Assembly (NCBI GenBank): GCA_022592435.1
Contig: JABYQS010000085.1
Location: 62,001-126,000 of the forward strand
DNA: 64,000 bases
Direction of reading: 5' to 3'
Source: Cerioporus squamosus
Lineage: Eukaryota; Basidiomycota; Agaricomycetes; Polyporales; Polyporaceae
Part shown: positions 31,302-41,933 of the stretch, one piece after another
How the letters are laid out: every line of letters begins with the position of its first letter
Position numbering within the stretch: position 1 is the first letter of the stretch
Program-made: the position numbers and the translations under genes
The notes under the pieces: generated by a model
What the model was told of the DNA's origin: nothing
Databases searched by the model: none
The model's input: only the letters and a program-made list of their open reading frames with translations

Positions 31302-32877
31302 TCAGATGTCGTCGTCGTCGGACAAGAATTCGTCTTCCTCGTCATCGACGCTCTGGAGGTTAGTGAAGTCGACCTTGTACCGGAGCAGACCGCCGATGCC
31401 ACCGAAGCCCTTGACGAACTGCGCGCCCTCCTGTGACCGGTTGGTGACGAACTCGAGGTTCGCGCCGAACTCCTTGTACTTCTCGGCGAACCACTCGAGC
31501 AGCGACTGGGGCTCGCAGACCTTCTCCATCTCCAAGCCGGTGGACTTGTCGATGAACTTCTCGCGATCCTTCTCCTGCTCCTTGTTCACGTGGACGACAA
31601 TCTCCTCTGCGAGTACTCGTTATATTCACGGTTGAGTGGATAGTAGGAGCGATCGCCTTACCTCCAGCGGCATTTCGGAGCACGTAGCGCGTGATGTCCA
31701 AGTTCTCCCACACGATGAGCGTCTCGACAGCACCAAGCTCAAGTGCCTTGAGGGTGTCGTCGATACCGAAGCAGTACTTTCCGGTGTCCTGGCTAATTTC
31801 GTCGAAGTACTTCTGGATCAGCTTCTTCTCCTGGACGAACTTGACATTCGACAGAGCCTCCGCTGCCAACTCGATCGCCTGTCACGAAAGCTCAGCATCG
31901 CATCTATGAAGGAAGGAGCCGTGGGACGCACCTGGTTAAAGCCGTTCTCACCGCCGTAGCTGACATCGACCACCTTGATGACCTTCGCGGCCAGACGGGG
32001 ATCGAACATGTCACTCTGGCTCAGCTCGGTCTTGAAGTCCGCACTACCCGCGAGGACGAGACCAGTCACATTGACCTTGTCGTTCGTGATGAAGTGCTGA
32101 ACAGCCAACTCCGCGACCTTCCGGACGTAGTTGTGGCGCTTCTCGTCACGAAGACGCGCGAAACGCAAGGCTGACTGACCACCACGGCCGTGCTTCTTCG
32201 GGAGGTCGACAGTGAACTTGTGAATGACCTCGCGCGTGTTGCCGGCGACGGTACCGAAGAGTGTACCGTTACCATCCATGACGATGAAGCCAAACTTCGA
32301 GTCCGACTCGAGCAGCTCCTGAAGCGCTTCCGTGTGGAACTTGTTATCACAGAGGTACAGCGACCTGGGGATGGGTTTGCACGAGCTCGACATATGAAGA
32401 TGATGATGACGTACGTGTTGATAGGTTTGTGAGGCTCGAAGTCGAAGGAGACCTTCTTCTCCTTGCCTTCGTCCGTCAGGATCGTACCGACGAAAAGAAC
32501 GAGGCCGTTCGGGGGTACACGGTTATACAGTTTGAGACGTTGTTGTGTAGATGTGATGGCCGCGAGCACTGAGAGTCGGTTGACCCGAGACTTGATGTTA
32601 GAAGCTGTTCCGTATTCCTGCGTCAACATGGCAGAGACTCGGGAGATTTGGTCCTGTGCTCGACCGTTAGTCGATCTGTCATCGATCCTAGCCAATCCGG
32701 CATACCTTTGGCGGTATGATGAGGGAGATCATGGATGTGCCAGCTCTACACGGGATGGTCAACTCCCAGCAATGCCTGCATCACAGGCCGGACGTACCCT
32801 CTCGCGGCGTCGAGGCTCTTGATGAGCTTCTTCACCTTCCACATCTGGATGTTCTGCTCCGCTGGATCTTGACTCAT
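31302..32877 (-). CDS. SUP45: Eukaryotic peptide chain release factor 1 (eRF1)
   Basis: Joined exons begin [20 protein letters not shown] (start 32877), continue [40 protein letters not shown] and the stop-codon-reading NIKS motif ([11 protein letters not shown]), then the YxCxxxF element (YLCDNKF), the peptidyl-hydrolysis GGQ motif ([15 protein letters not shown]), an eL30e-like third domain, and an acidic end ([14 protein letters not shown]). These are all diagnostic of class-1 eukaryotic release factor. It recognises all three stop codons in the ribosomal A site and works with the GTPase eRF3. Exon boundaries fall at conserved positions; the small intron between ARG and GTS is clear. About 435 residues, normal. 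Shares a promoter gap with POP7. Confidence 0.96.
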
Positions 32878-33191
32878 CTTGGCGGCGTTCTGGGTGCTCA
32901 ATGAAACCCTTTTGTACAGAGAACGAGGAGAAGGAAGGGGGAAGGATGGGGGACGAAGGCAAGGAGGGACGTCCTGGTCCTCAGAATCTGAAGTCCAAAA
33001 TTTCGAGGGATCTCTTAGTCGAGCGTCTAATCAGACTTATCTGATAGTTAACTTGCGTTTAACAGATAACTCTTGCTCGGAAGCCTGGGATTAATAACCT
33101 TTAAAGCCCGTAAGTATGTCCTACTCAATTACTTACTTCTTACCCGAACCTCTCGCTCGCCGTCGGCCCCGCTGTCGACGCCATCGAGACC
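32878..33191. promoter_or_regulatory. Bidirectional promoter between eRF1 and POP7
   Basis: A 314-base gap separates divergent start codons of two housekeeping genes. No TATA box was found; the eRF1-proximal part is purine-rich on the plus strand. Confidence 0.45.
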
Positions 33192-34056
33192 ATGGCAAAG
33201 CGCAAACTTGGCTCAAAGACCGACGCTGAGCGCAGTTCCGCCAGCAAGAAACTTAAGATTCAAGCAGAGGACGGTCGGACGCGTGCAGTTGATACACAAG
33301 TGGCGACGGCACCGATGGACCCCGATACCCCTTCGCAAGATGTGTCCAGAGAGGAAGATGTGTCTAGAGAGGCGAGAAAGGTCAACCGGGAGGAGGCAGC
33401 CAAGGGCAACGCGAACGCTTCAGCGCAGAAAGTACGCAAACTCGTTCCTCCGCGTCCGTTCCCGACGGTGCCCGCGTCGGTCTCTGCCACGGGACCGCGT
33501 TCTGCCCACATAGAAGGCAAGAACTACTTCTGCATCACGCGTCGAACCGAACTCGGTGCATATCTTAGACGATGCAAGGATGTCTTCATCAAAGACGGGT
33601 GCGTTGCATCTTCTTTCCACGGGTGGTTCTGTTCATATCGCGTCCAGGTACAAGACTCTGCACCTCAGCGCAATGGGCGCGGCTATACCACATCTAATGC
33701 AGCTTGCATTGTCCCTACCCCCTATACTTCCCTTCCCTCAAGACGAGATTCGCACCGAGATCCTCACCGGTAGCGTCGAGGTGCAGGACGAGGTCATCCC
33801 GCACGACGAGGACGAAGACATTTCGTATCGTACACGAGGCAAATCCACCGTCAGTGTTGTGATTCGAGTTGGGGACGGCGTGGACGAGCCGGCTGTGGGA
33901 CCTGCTCGAGGAAGTGGGCGGAAGAACAAGCTGGGTCGCGGAGGTGCTGGATCTGGCAGCGCTCAGCCAAGCACGAAAACGAAGTCGGGTGGGAAGGGCA
34001 CCGTTCAGGTCGCCGAGCAGATTGTGATCCGTGAGGACGAGATGGACGAGACATGA
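33192..34056 (+). CDS. POP7: RNase P/MRP subunit POP7 (Rpp20-like, Alba fold)
   Basis: Two exons split by one short intron inside a glycine codon (GG|GTGCGT...CCAG|G). The N-terminal third is a low-complexity lysine- and glutamate-rich extension beginning MAKRKLGSKTDAERSSASKK. The Alba core follows: ITRRTELGAYLRRCKDVFIK, then DGYKTLHLSAMGAAIPHLMQ, LALSLPPILPFPQDEIRTEI and a strand with RVGDG. A basic Gly/Lys tail leads to VQVAEQIVIREDEMDET. Pop7 pairs with Pop6 to bind RNase P and RNase MRP RNA, which process tRNA and rRNA precursors. The match to the Alba consensus (the LHLSAMGAAI strand-helix) is strong; the tails are lineage-specific. About 270 residues, longer than Rpp20 because of both extensions. 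Confidence 0.85.
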
Positions 34057-34112
34057 CACGCGAATGCATGGCCATACAGGTAGCGTCATAAATACGTCTA
34101 TATAACCGAAGC

Positions 34113-35159
34113 TCACAAATAGTCAAGGAGTCTCATCGCACTCTCGGGCGGAAGCCTGCTGAACGACCGACTCGGCTGCCATCTCATTCTGTCCACAACT
34201 CCGTCGAACGCCGCCCAGCCTTCGCACTGAGGTCTCCAGGTCCATCTCTTCCTGTCCCGCACAAAGTATCCGGGTACACTCACTACGGGGTCCAGCTTGT
34301 CGGTGTTTCGTATGGGGATGCCATCGCGGATACCGGTGTAGCACGTCACTGCGACGTCGGCCATGGCATCGTTCCAGAGGGGACGCTCTGCGATGGCACC
34401 CTGAAGGCGCGGACGGAGCCTCGGGAAGTAGAAGACAGGGGAGAGACCGACATTGGTGACGAAACGGACGGGTAGGAGACCCATGTAACCCTCCCCGGCG
34501 GAGGCCTTGTATCGCTCGTGCGCGTGAACGCGATGTGGCGCAGTCGTCCCATACGTCTCTTTGAAGCTCGGCTCGAGGAAGCCCGTGCGCTCGACGCTGG
34601 TGCATGTCATCCCCGCCAGAGTAAAGGTGCGTGCTGGGTTACGATTCTTGAGATACGCGAGGTTGTAGACCACGATGGGTGTCTCCCAAGGTAGCGACGG
34701 GGTCGGGGAGGGGTTGCAGACCTTCACAGCGATCTTGGAGAGCGTCTCGAAAGCCCAGCGGTGGGCGAGAATGAAGTCGCGGAGCTGGTGTCCGAGCTTG
34801 GTCGAAGACGGCAGTCCGAACGCGGCGAGCATGTCCTCGTTTCGCTCGCGCGCCTCGGTGCGCTCGCCTTCCGACATGCGGCAGGTTAACCTGGATATAA
34901 AAAACATTGTTAGAGGTCCAGTCAAGCAAGACGTTCATGAGGTGAGTACTCACTTGTGGACCGGCCACGCAGCTCTCTGACATTCCTTCCCGCAGTAGAA
35001 GGGATCCAGACATCTGCCGCACCGATAGAAGGACGGCCTGCCCGCCGCGGGCGGCTCGTCTTTATTGCAATGGGAGCAAGTCCTGAGGGCCGGAGTGATC
35101 ACTAGGCCATGCGAGGCCGCCGAGGACGCTTTATCGCGGATCACAAGGGAGGTGTTCAT
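34113..35159 (-). CDS. MYND zinc-finger protein, intact
   Basis: Exon 1 (start 35159) encodes MNTSLVIRDKASSAASHGLV and a finger: CSHC, RCGRC, FYCGKECQ, AWPVHK; after the intron the last Cys appears as K-L-T-C. The body contains LGHQLRDFILAHRWAFETLS, a proline-rich segment (NPSPTPSLPWETP), then GLLPVRFVTNVGLSPVFYFP, IRDGIPIRNTD and VPGYFVRDRKRWTWRPQCEG, ending with a helix. It lacks the HPLQ-TF leader, and its RWTW block is nearer that of the 8867 gene, so it belongs to a different branch of the family. About 325 residues. The full reading frame is open with no lesion. Its 3' end faces POP7, only 56 bases away. Confidence 0.87.
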
Positions 35160-35786
35160 ATTCGCCAGCTGACGATGACAAGTGGTATGGGGATGGGGCA
35201 CTCACGAACTCGCAACCTTGATATAGAGATATGGCCATAACCTCCCCTTGTCTTGTGCTGAAACATCTCCAGCGTACTACCAACTTCTCGCAGCTTCTCT
35301 CCTGGACTAGTCGCTCCGAGTGCTACGCCATCGATCGGTACTAGTTCATGTTGCTTTGCTGCGGGGAGTCGGTGCCAATAGGTGCCAATCCATGCAGGTC
35401 TGATTTCCCACGTCCCCAGAGCTGCCTCTCCTTTGTGCTTACGCCAGCTGAAAAGCCCTACGTGCGAACGGCAAGTTCCTGCATGATCTTGGTGTTGATG
35501 AGTGTCATGGCCGCTTGGTGCCAGTTCATGCTCCCGTGCACCCTCGTAACATGGTACAGACTTTCGTCACGGCACCCGAAGTACTATAGCTAGTGATGCC
35601 GAAAGTGTTATGCAGTCGATCATTTGTCCTCTCCTGTCCTCTCGCATTCCCCATTGTAACGAGTATGCAAGTATTCATGCTAGCGTCCATACACAAAACT
35701 CGTACAACAACACCCCGGAATACTTCTACATGTCGTACATCGGATGTCTATACCGACCGGCGGCGCATTGATACATACCCAGGCCG
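35160..35786. other. Intergenic between MYND gene and Dicer
   Basis: The 627 bases hold the MYND gene's promoter and the Dicer 3' region. No convincing gene. Frames on the plus strand overlapping 35744-36651 are antisense to Dicer's acidic tail. Confidence 0.45.
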
Positions 35787-38700
35787 CTACTCGTCCACCT
35801 CCATCATCTCCATCATCATCTCGACCTCTACCTCTTCCACCCAGTCCTCGTCCGTGTGTTCTTCCTCGCTGTCAGACTCTTCCTCCTCCTCCACAGCCGG
35901 TTCCTGCGTCTCTTCCACCAGTATCCTCGCGAGCATAGCGAACCCTTCGTCCGTCTCGTCGTCCAAGTCCTCTTTATCCGGGACATCCAGTGGCAGCTCC
36001 TCCTTGGGCTCAGATTGGGGATGTTCGGGACTCGGCGCCCCCTTCTTCCGGCACTCGCACACACGCGAGAGGTGGCGTGGCGAGTCCGGGTCTGAGAGCA
36101 CCGCGCGCGCCTTCTCCGCAGCGAGACCCTTGGCCAGGGAGAGTTCGCGAGCTGCAATGGGTCCGGCGACCGTCTTCCCATGCACCAGTACAGACATACA
36201 ATCAGCTCGCCGTACCTCCGGGCGGCTGTATGATTTCCTAGAAAGTGGGATACGCGTGTTAGATAGAGAAGCCGATGCAGCGACAATAGGTAGGGAAGGC
36301 TTACGAGAAACTGACGCATCTACATCCCGCCTGAGCCACCCATACCATGAGCTCCGTCACTGGGTCCTTCGGCAAGTCAGGGCTAAGGATTGCGAGCAGG
36401 TCCTCCATGACGACTTCGATGATTGCTGCAGCCTTGTCGTAGTTCCAGTCACAGTCAATGAAGAGCGCGCCCATGATGCTCTCGAATACATCGCTGAGTG
36501 CCTTCGGCGGATCGTACTTCCACCCATGCAGGACGACCTCCTCGGCAGAGATCTCCTCGAGGATGGGGATGTAGTTGCTGATAGCGATGCTGAGCTCGAC
36601 GTTGTTGATGAGCAGCAGTTTGTGGAGCGCGAGTTTCTTGACAGCAATTGAGGCGAGTGCGGGGGCACATACGACGCGCGAACGTGCCCAGGAGAGCTGC
36701 CCGGACGTCGCAGAGGGGAACTTCCTGTACAGGTAGTCGGTCACGACGAGGTCGACGACAGCTGTATTGACACGTCAGTTGAGCTTTGAGGGAATCAAAA
36801 ATGTGCTTACCATCGCCGAGGAATTCGAGTCGCTGATAGGACGAATTGTTGGTACGGAAGGATGGGTGGGTGATGGCTTCAAGCAAGAGTTGCCCGTGAC
36901 TGAAGGAATACCCCAATGTCTCCTCCAGGCCTTTGAACAAGGGGGACACCGGAGTCTCTGGAAGAAGGTGAGAGTACCGCACATGCCACGGAGTAGGTCC
37001 ACCGAACGACAGTCCCAACACGGTGCCAGTGAGGAGAGCCATGTCGATCCCGCCCGTGGCAAAGCTCGCACCGAGGATTGCCTCCATGCAGTCCTGTAGA
37101 CTCCGCCTGGGGAACTGCCGGAGGGCTGAGCGACATGGGCGGATGCAGTACTGCTCTTCCTCGGATCCGACGACATATCTCCAGAGCCGGATACTCTGCG
37201 TCTCCGGCGAGAGGTGCTGCTCCAGATGGCACTCGAGCGCACGCGCGAGTAGGGTCCTGTTCGCGATGGACGTGCGTTTCATATTGTCCAGCTGGCCTTC
37301 GTGTCTGTGGGGGTACTTTGTGTAGAGGTGGACGACGGCGCAGAGTTTGAGCACGGCGTCCCCGTATGTCTCCAGACGCTGGTTGTTGAACCCCGCATTC
37401 GCGCTTGGGAGCGTGATTGCCTGGATCAGCAGGTCGTCGACAATAGGAGGCAGTTTGAGCGTGGCGCGGAGTTCCCGCGCGCGGTACACGTCTGTGATAC
37501 GGTGACAGAGCTCCGGGAGAACGAAGAAGGTGCGCCACATGTGCTCGGACATGAGGATCCATCTGCACAGCTCGCGAGGGAAGATGACTGAGGTAGGCTC
37601 CTTCGTGACGGGCGGGGGCAAGGGATTGTTCTCAGGAGAATATGCGCACGAGCTGTTGCGCGACAGTGCCAGGCCCTCTACGCAAGGTCCATCGGTGGAG
37701 ATGTACGGCGCGTGGTTCTTCCGCGTGTACTTGTGCAACCAGTACTCGCGATACGTGGGGTACGCAGCCTCTTTCGACCCTTCAGGTGGAGTCGACAACG
37801 GTGTGACATCCGGGCGGAACTTTTGCAGGAGGAGAGGTCGTCCGAACTCCTTGTTGTTCATATACATGAGATGTCCATAGTGCTCCTCCCCGATACCGTC
37901 CCAGTTATACGACCCGTAGGGGTGAGCAACCGCGAGCCCGATTGCGTCGAAGTCGACCTTATGGTCACGAGTGATGGGGACCAGGTAGCATGTCAGCGGG
38001 AGAGTGATACCTCTGCCGGTGATGCACCACCAGACACCCATCCTCGTATAGTCCTGCATCGCACGGCGCTGGCTCCAAACGTCGCGAGGATGCAACACTA
38101 ATTCCGTTCCGTCGGCAATCGAGATGAAGTTGTCGTTTGCCACCAAGTCGGTGGGGGGTAGGGAGGTCCCGGTGACGAGTCCAGCGGTAGCGACACCGTC
38201 GACGTAGACGATGTGCAACCACAACGTGGAGCTCACGCACCATGGATCGCGAATGCGCACGTTCAATGTGTCCGGGACTGCGCTGACATCCATGATTGCG
38301 ACACCATCCGAGTCCTCGTGGTCGGTGGCATGAGAACTCTTTGCCGGTAGGAGGAAGTCGTCGAAGACGCTCAAGGCATGCAGGCTTTTCACAGCGAGGA
38401 AGGCAGCAGCCCGCTTCGCTTCCTTCTTTGAACGCCTGGGCGGGCCGGTATAGACAAGGAGTTCCGGCGGTAGCGGCAAGCTGGATGGCAGCTGCACCGT
38501 AGCGGTGTAATCGCCAGAGTACTTGGGGGTGTGCATGGGGGTGAATCTGTCGCGAGGAATCAGGGAGCAGAGGTGGTTCAGCAGGCCAATGGCACTGTTG
38601 TATGTGAGGACGGCACCAGTCGAGGGTACTATGTAGCGTTCGCGCTCCGCAAGGTCGTATGGATCTGGCAGCTCATCGTCCACCTCGTCCTCCTGGTGAA

Positions 38701-40692
38701 CCTCGGCACCGACGTCGCGATCTTGGTACACCTTCTTCAGGTGAGGCTCGCTGTGGAGGAACTGTAGATATCGTTCAGCTTGGATCTGTGCGCCATTCTG
38801 GACCATGATGATGAATGTAGATGTCTTGTGGCGGGCACGGCCACGGGACTGTAGGTATCCGACCATATGCTGCACCGGATCGAAGCGTATCACCAGATCG
38901 CAGGCCTAGGAGAAATCAGCTTCATGCGACAGATCTACTGGGGCATGGGTCCATGTTGCAAGTGCGAATAAACACTCCAAGGCAGACCACAAGCCAGCCG
39001 AGGGTCACGCGGGTGTTATCTGCCGCAACAAGCGCGTAACTCTGGGTTGACCAGTAGGATGTTGGCCTGCAAAGCAGCAGGGACCAATGCCTCAGTCAAC
39101 ATTAACAGCAAACCTACTGGGAAGTCCAGCCCTTCTTCCGCGACAGAGGTCGCCACAACTATGACATGTCAGTCCTCTTCCGCCCTCGACCTTACCAGAG
39201 CTACTCACGAAGGTTCAGCTGACGATCCCTGAACATTTTGACAGTATCTTGTTGGCCTCGGGTAGCCATCCCCTTGAGTTGCGCCTTGGTCAAACTTCCA
39301 CCGGTACCATGTCCAACCAGACTTTCGGTCTTGATGAGCCCAGTGAGCAAAGGGATACGGGGAAGAATCGCGGCTAGGCAGTTAGCGATGTGGCGCTGCT
39401 CGACGAACACGATGCCCTGGAAGGTTTGCGTGTAACGCGAGAACAAGACCTCTGTTAAGACTTTGACCTTCGGGGAGCACCAGCTTAGAGGGATTGGGAT
39501 CGGCGTCGTACCGTCCGGGGGGTCGAAGAACGACCTGTACTCCGCCAAGATGGACTCCAGCTCCCTAAGCTTGGGATGGACAGAGCTGGCGAAGCCGGTC
39601 ATCGTTCCGCCGCCGACAACCAGAGCGTACTGATCCGTGGTGAGCGTGTCCATGGCGCTCTCAAGGGCTTCCTGGATGAGCTGCGAGACACGTTGCCTGA
39701 TTTCGGTGTAAAGGAAATACTCCGCGCCGAAGGGACCCAGGCTGTTTAACGTCACCTCGTATCTCGTCATGATTTTATCCACCGGAAAGTCAATCTCGGG
39801 CGGAAGTCTCTCTAGATCCAAGCTTTGTCGTAACGATCGTCTGGGGTATTCGGGGTATTGGGGAGGAGGCGCGGGGTATACTTGTATGTGCTATTGACGT
39901 GGTCAGCCTCTATCATACGCGATGGAGATTCGCGCACCTCTTCGGGCCGAGGCGCGTGTCCGACGAGCTCATCGACATGTTCCTTGACAGCGATGACTTT
40001 CGCGTCGAGGTTGCGCTCAAGCGTAGTGAGTGATTCCGCGGCGTTCTTAGGATTCCAGATCGGCGATGCAGTCATGCCAAAGACCTTGGGACGCGAATCG
40101 GAGGGCGCCTGGAAGTATTCGCGCATGATACCGTTGTACGCGTGGTTCTTGCGCGTGTGATGGCACTCATCGAATATGAGCAGGGAAACCTGTGTCGCTA
40201 TGAGCAGGAAACGAGCTACATACACGCAGATGCGCACCTTGTCCATCCGCCAATGTGAATGCGTCAAGATGTTTAAGAATATTTGTGCTGCGGTGGGATT
40301 GTATATTCAAGCATACTCGAGTGCACGACGATGAACATACCTGTCATGACGAAGACATCCGAGTCGTCAAACTCCCTCTTCCACCCCGATCTGTCGCCCA
40401 TCTCGTGCGCCGTCGCGCCTGAGAACTGTCGGACGCGCAGGGACGTCTGCTTCGCGATGAACTCGCCCTGCTGCTGGACGAGTGCCACCTTCGGGACGAG
40501 GAAGACGACGATTCTCTCCTTCCCCGCATTCTGCGCCACAATCCACTTGATGAGGAGCGTGCTGATGTAGGTCTTGCCGCTGCCGGTGTCGAGTGCTGCG
40601 ATGACATTGCCTTGCTGAGCCCGCACGAAGATCTCCTCCTGGTATCGCCGCGGAAGGAGCACGTCGCTGATCTCGTCCAGAGAGACTGACAT
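35787..40692 (-). CDS. dcl: Dicer-like ribonuclease
   Basis: About ten exons and some 1,450 residues. Helicase: DTGSGKTYISTLLIKW (Walker A), LLIFDECHHTRKNHAY (motif II), KVFGMTASP; helicase C: VVATSVAEEGLDFP and VGYLQSRGRARHKTS. A Dicer dimerisation-type domain follows (NSAIGLLNHLCSLIPRDRFT), then a long middle where I cannot see a clear PAZ domain. RNase IIIa: QRLETYGDAVLKL with DCMEAILGA; RNase IIIb: YQRLEFLGDAVVDLVVTDYL with SDVFESIMGALF. Both sets of acidic catalytic residues are intact. The C-terminal segment replaces a clear dsRNA-binding domain with a basic stretch and a long Glu/Asp/Met tail. Dicers cut long dsRNA into small RNAs for silencing of viruses and transposons; in fungi this protects genome and limits mycoviruses. 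It is divergent from the 40903 MYND gene. Identification is firm. Confidence 0.95.
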
Positions 40693-40902
40693 CGTAGTCG
40701 AACTTCAAGAAAGCAACACATAAACAAGAACGTTATAGACAGGAAGACATGTTGAAGGGAGAGAGCAAGCCGGTTTGGGCGGGTTTCAAGCGAACTGCTG
40801 CGGTAAGTAGCTTGTTGTATGCCGAACTTACAACGAACTTACTTGGATTGATGGGCGCTCCAATACGGACATCTCGCCCTCTTACCACCAGCCTCTCTGC
40901 AG
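40693..40902. promoter_or_regulatory. Bidirectional promoter between Dicer and a MYND gene
   Basis: Only 210 bases separate the two divergent start codons, so Dicer and the MYND gene may be co-controlled. That they are co-expressed is inference. Confidence 0.45.
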
Positions 40903-41933
40903 ATGCCTATCGAGACGCACCCTCTACAGAAGACTTTCCGGCCTGGTGACCCCGCGGAACTCAGAAATAAGCAGGGCAGATGCCGGAACTGCGACAGAGC
41001 CCGGAAAGATGGGGAGCGCTTCATGGTCTGCAAAGGATGCAAGACCGCGCTCTACTGCAGCGAGGAATGCCAACGCGCACAGTGGCCGCAGCACAAGTAA
41101 GTGTCCAGCCACATGTTCCCCGTACGTGTCTTCTTGACCCAGCTCTGCAATGGAGGACCCTGTGCAAGTTCCAGCGCGAGAACGAGCAGTTGCTCGCGGA
41201 ACGGCCTGAGCTCATCGAAGCTCCTGTCCCCGGCATGCCCAACTTCATCGAGCTCCAGGCGCTCCTCCGCGACTTCACGGAGATCCATCGTCCTTCCTTC
41301 CAAGGCATCCTCCAGGCCAAGGCCTTCATGCTCGGCGGTGCCGAGAACTTCCTTACCAAAGAGCCCAAGATGTGCCTCGTCCCGTTGAAGTACCGCGAGC
41401 CCGGTCCCGAGGGCGCGAACCCCGCGCTCACGCTCTCGTACACCAACTGCGCCTTCCTCCCGCTGGACCGCGTCCTCTCCGATGCGTCCGAGCACAGGGA
41501 GCGCTTCAAGGAGGGCTGGGACGCGTCTGCGGGTCTCCGGGACCGCCTCCGTGCCGCCAACGCAGGCGACGACGAGTTCGTCGATCTCCTCCCTGTTCTG
41601 TTCGCCCCGCAGCTCGGACCCGCGCAGTTGGGCTACTAGTAGTACTACCCCATGTACCGCACCTTCGGCTCGAGCCTGCGCCCGCACCCCACCCCCGACG
41701 GCGTAAAGTCAGACCTGCAGACGTATGGGAAGTTCATCGAGCTAGGCGTCGTCGTGCGCGCATCGAGAGGGAAGGTCATGCCTGGGTACATGAAGAACCT
41801 CGGCAAGAAGTGGGAATGGCGCGTGCTCTTTGACTGGGAGACCGAACCGGAGTGGGTCAAAGGGAATGGCAAGGCCCGCGTGCGACTGCTGCAGCGTAAG
41901 CTGGCCGAGGTTGCGCAGCCGTCTGCGACGTAG
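40903..41933 (+). CDS. MYND zinc-finger protein interrupted by two tandem in-frame stops
   Basis: Exon 1: [20 protein letters not shown] and finger [23 protein letters not shown], with K-T-L-C after the intron. The body mirrors the 28269 gene: LPNFIELKALL is matched by [20 protein letters not shown], then [15 protein letters not shown] and [13 protein letters not shown]. At 41637-41642 the frame holds TAG TAG. Without any shift it then continues [51 protein letters not shown] and a basic tail to the TAG at 41931-41933. The post-stop segment (about 95 codons) keeps the family's two C-terminal blocks. Read as written, the product is a shortened protein of about 225 residues lacking those blocks. 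Alternatives are readthrough, RNA editing, an unrecognised splice or early pseudogenisation. The intact paralogue nearest to it reads SYFPLYQMPG at this point. Confidence 0.75.
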
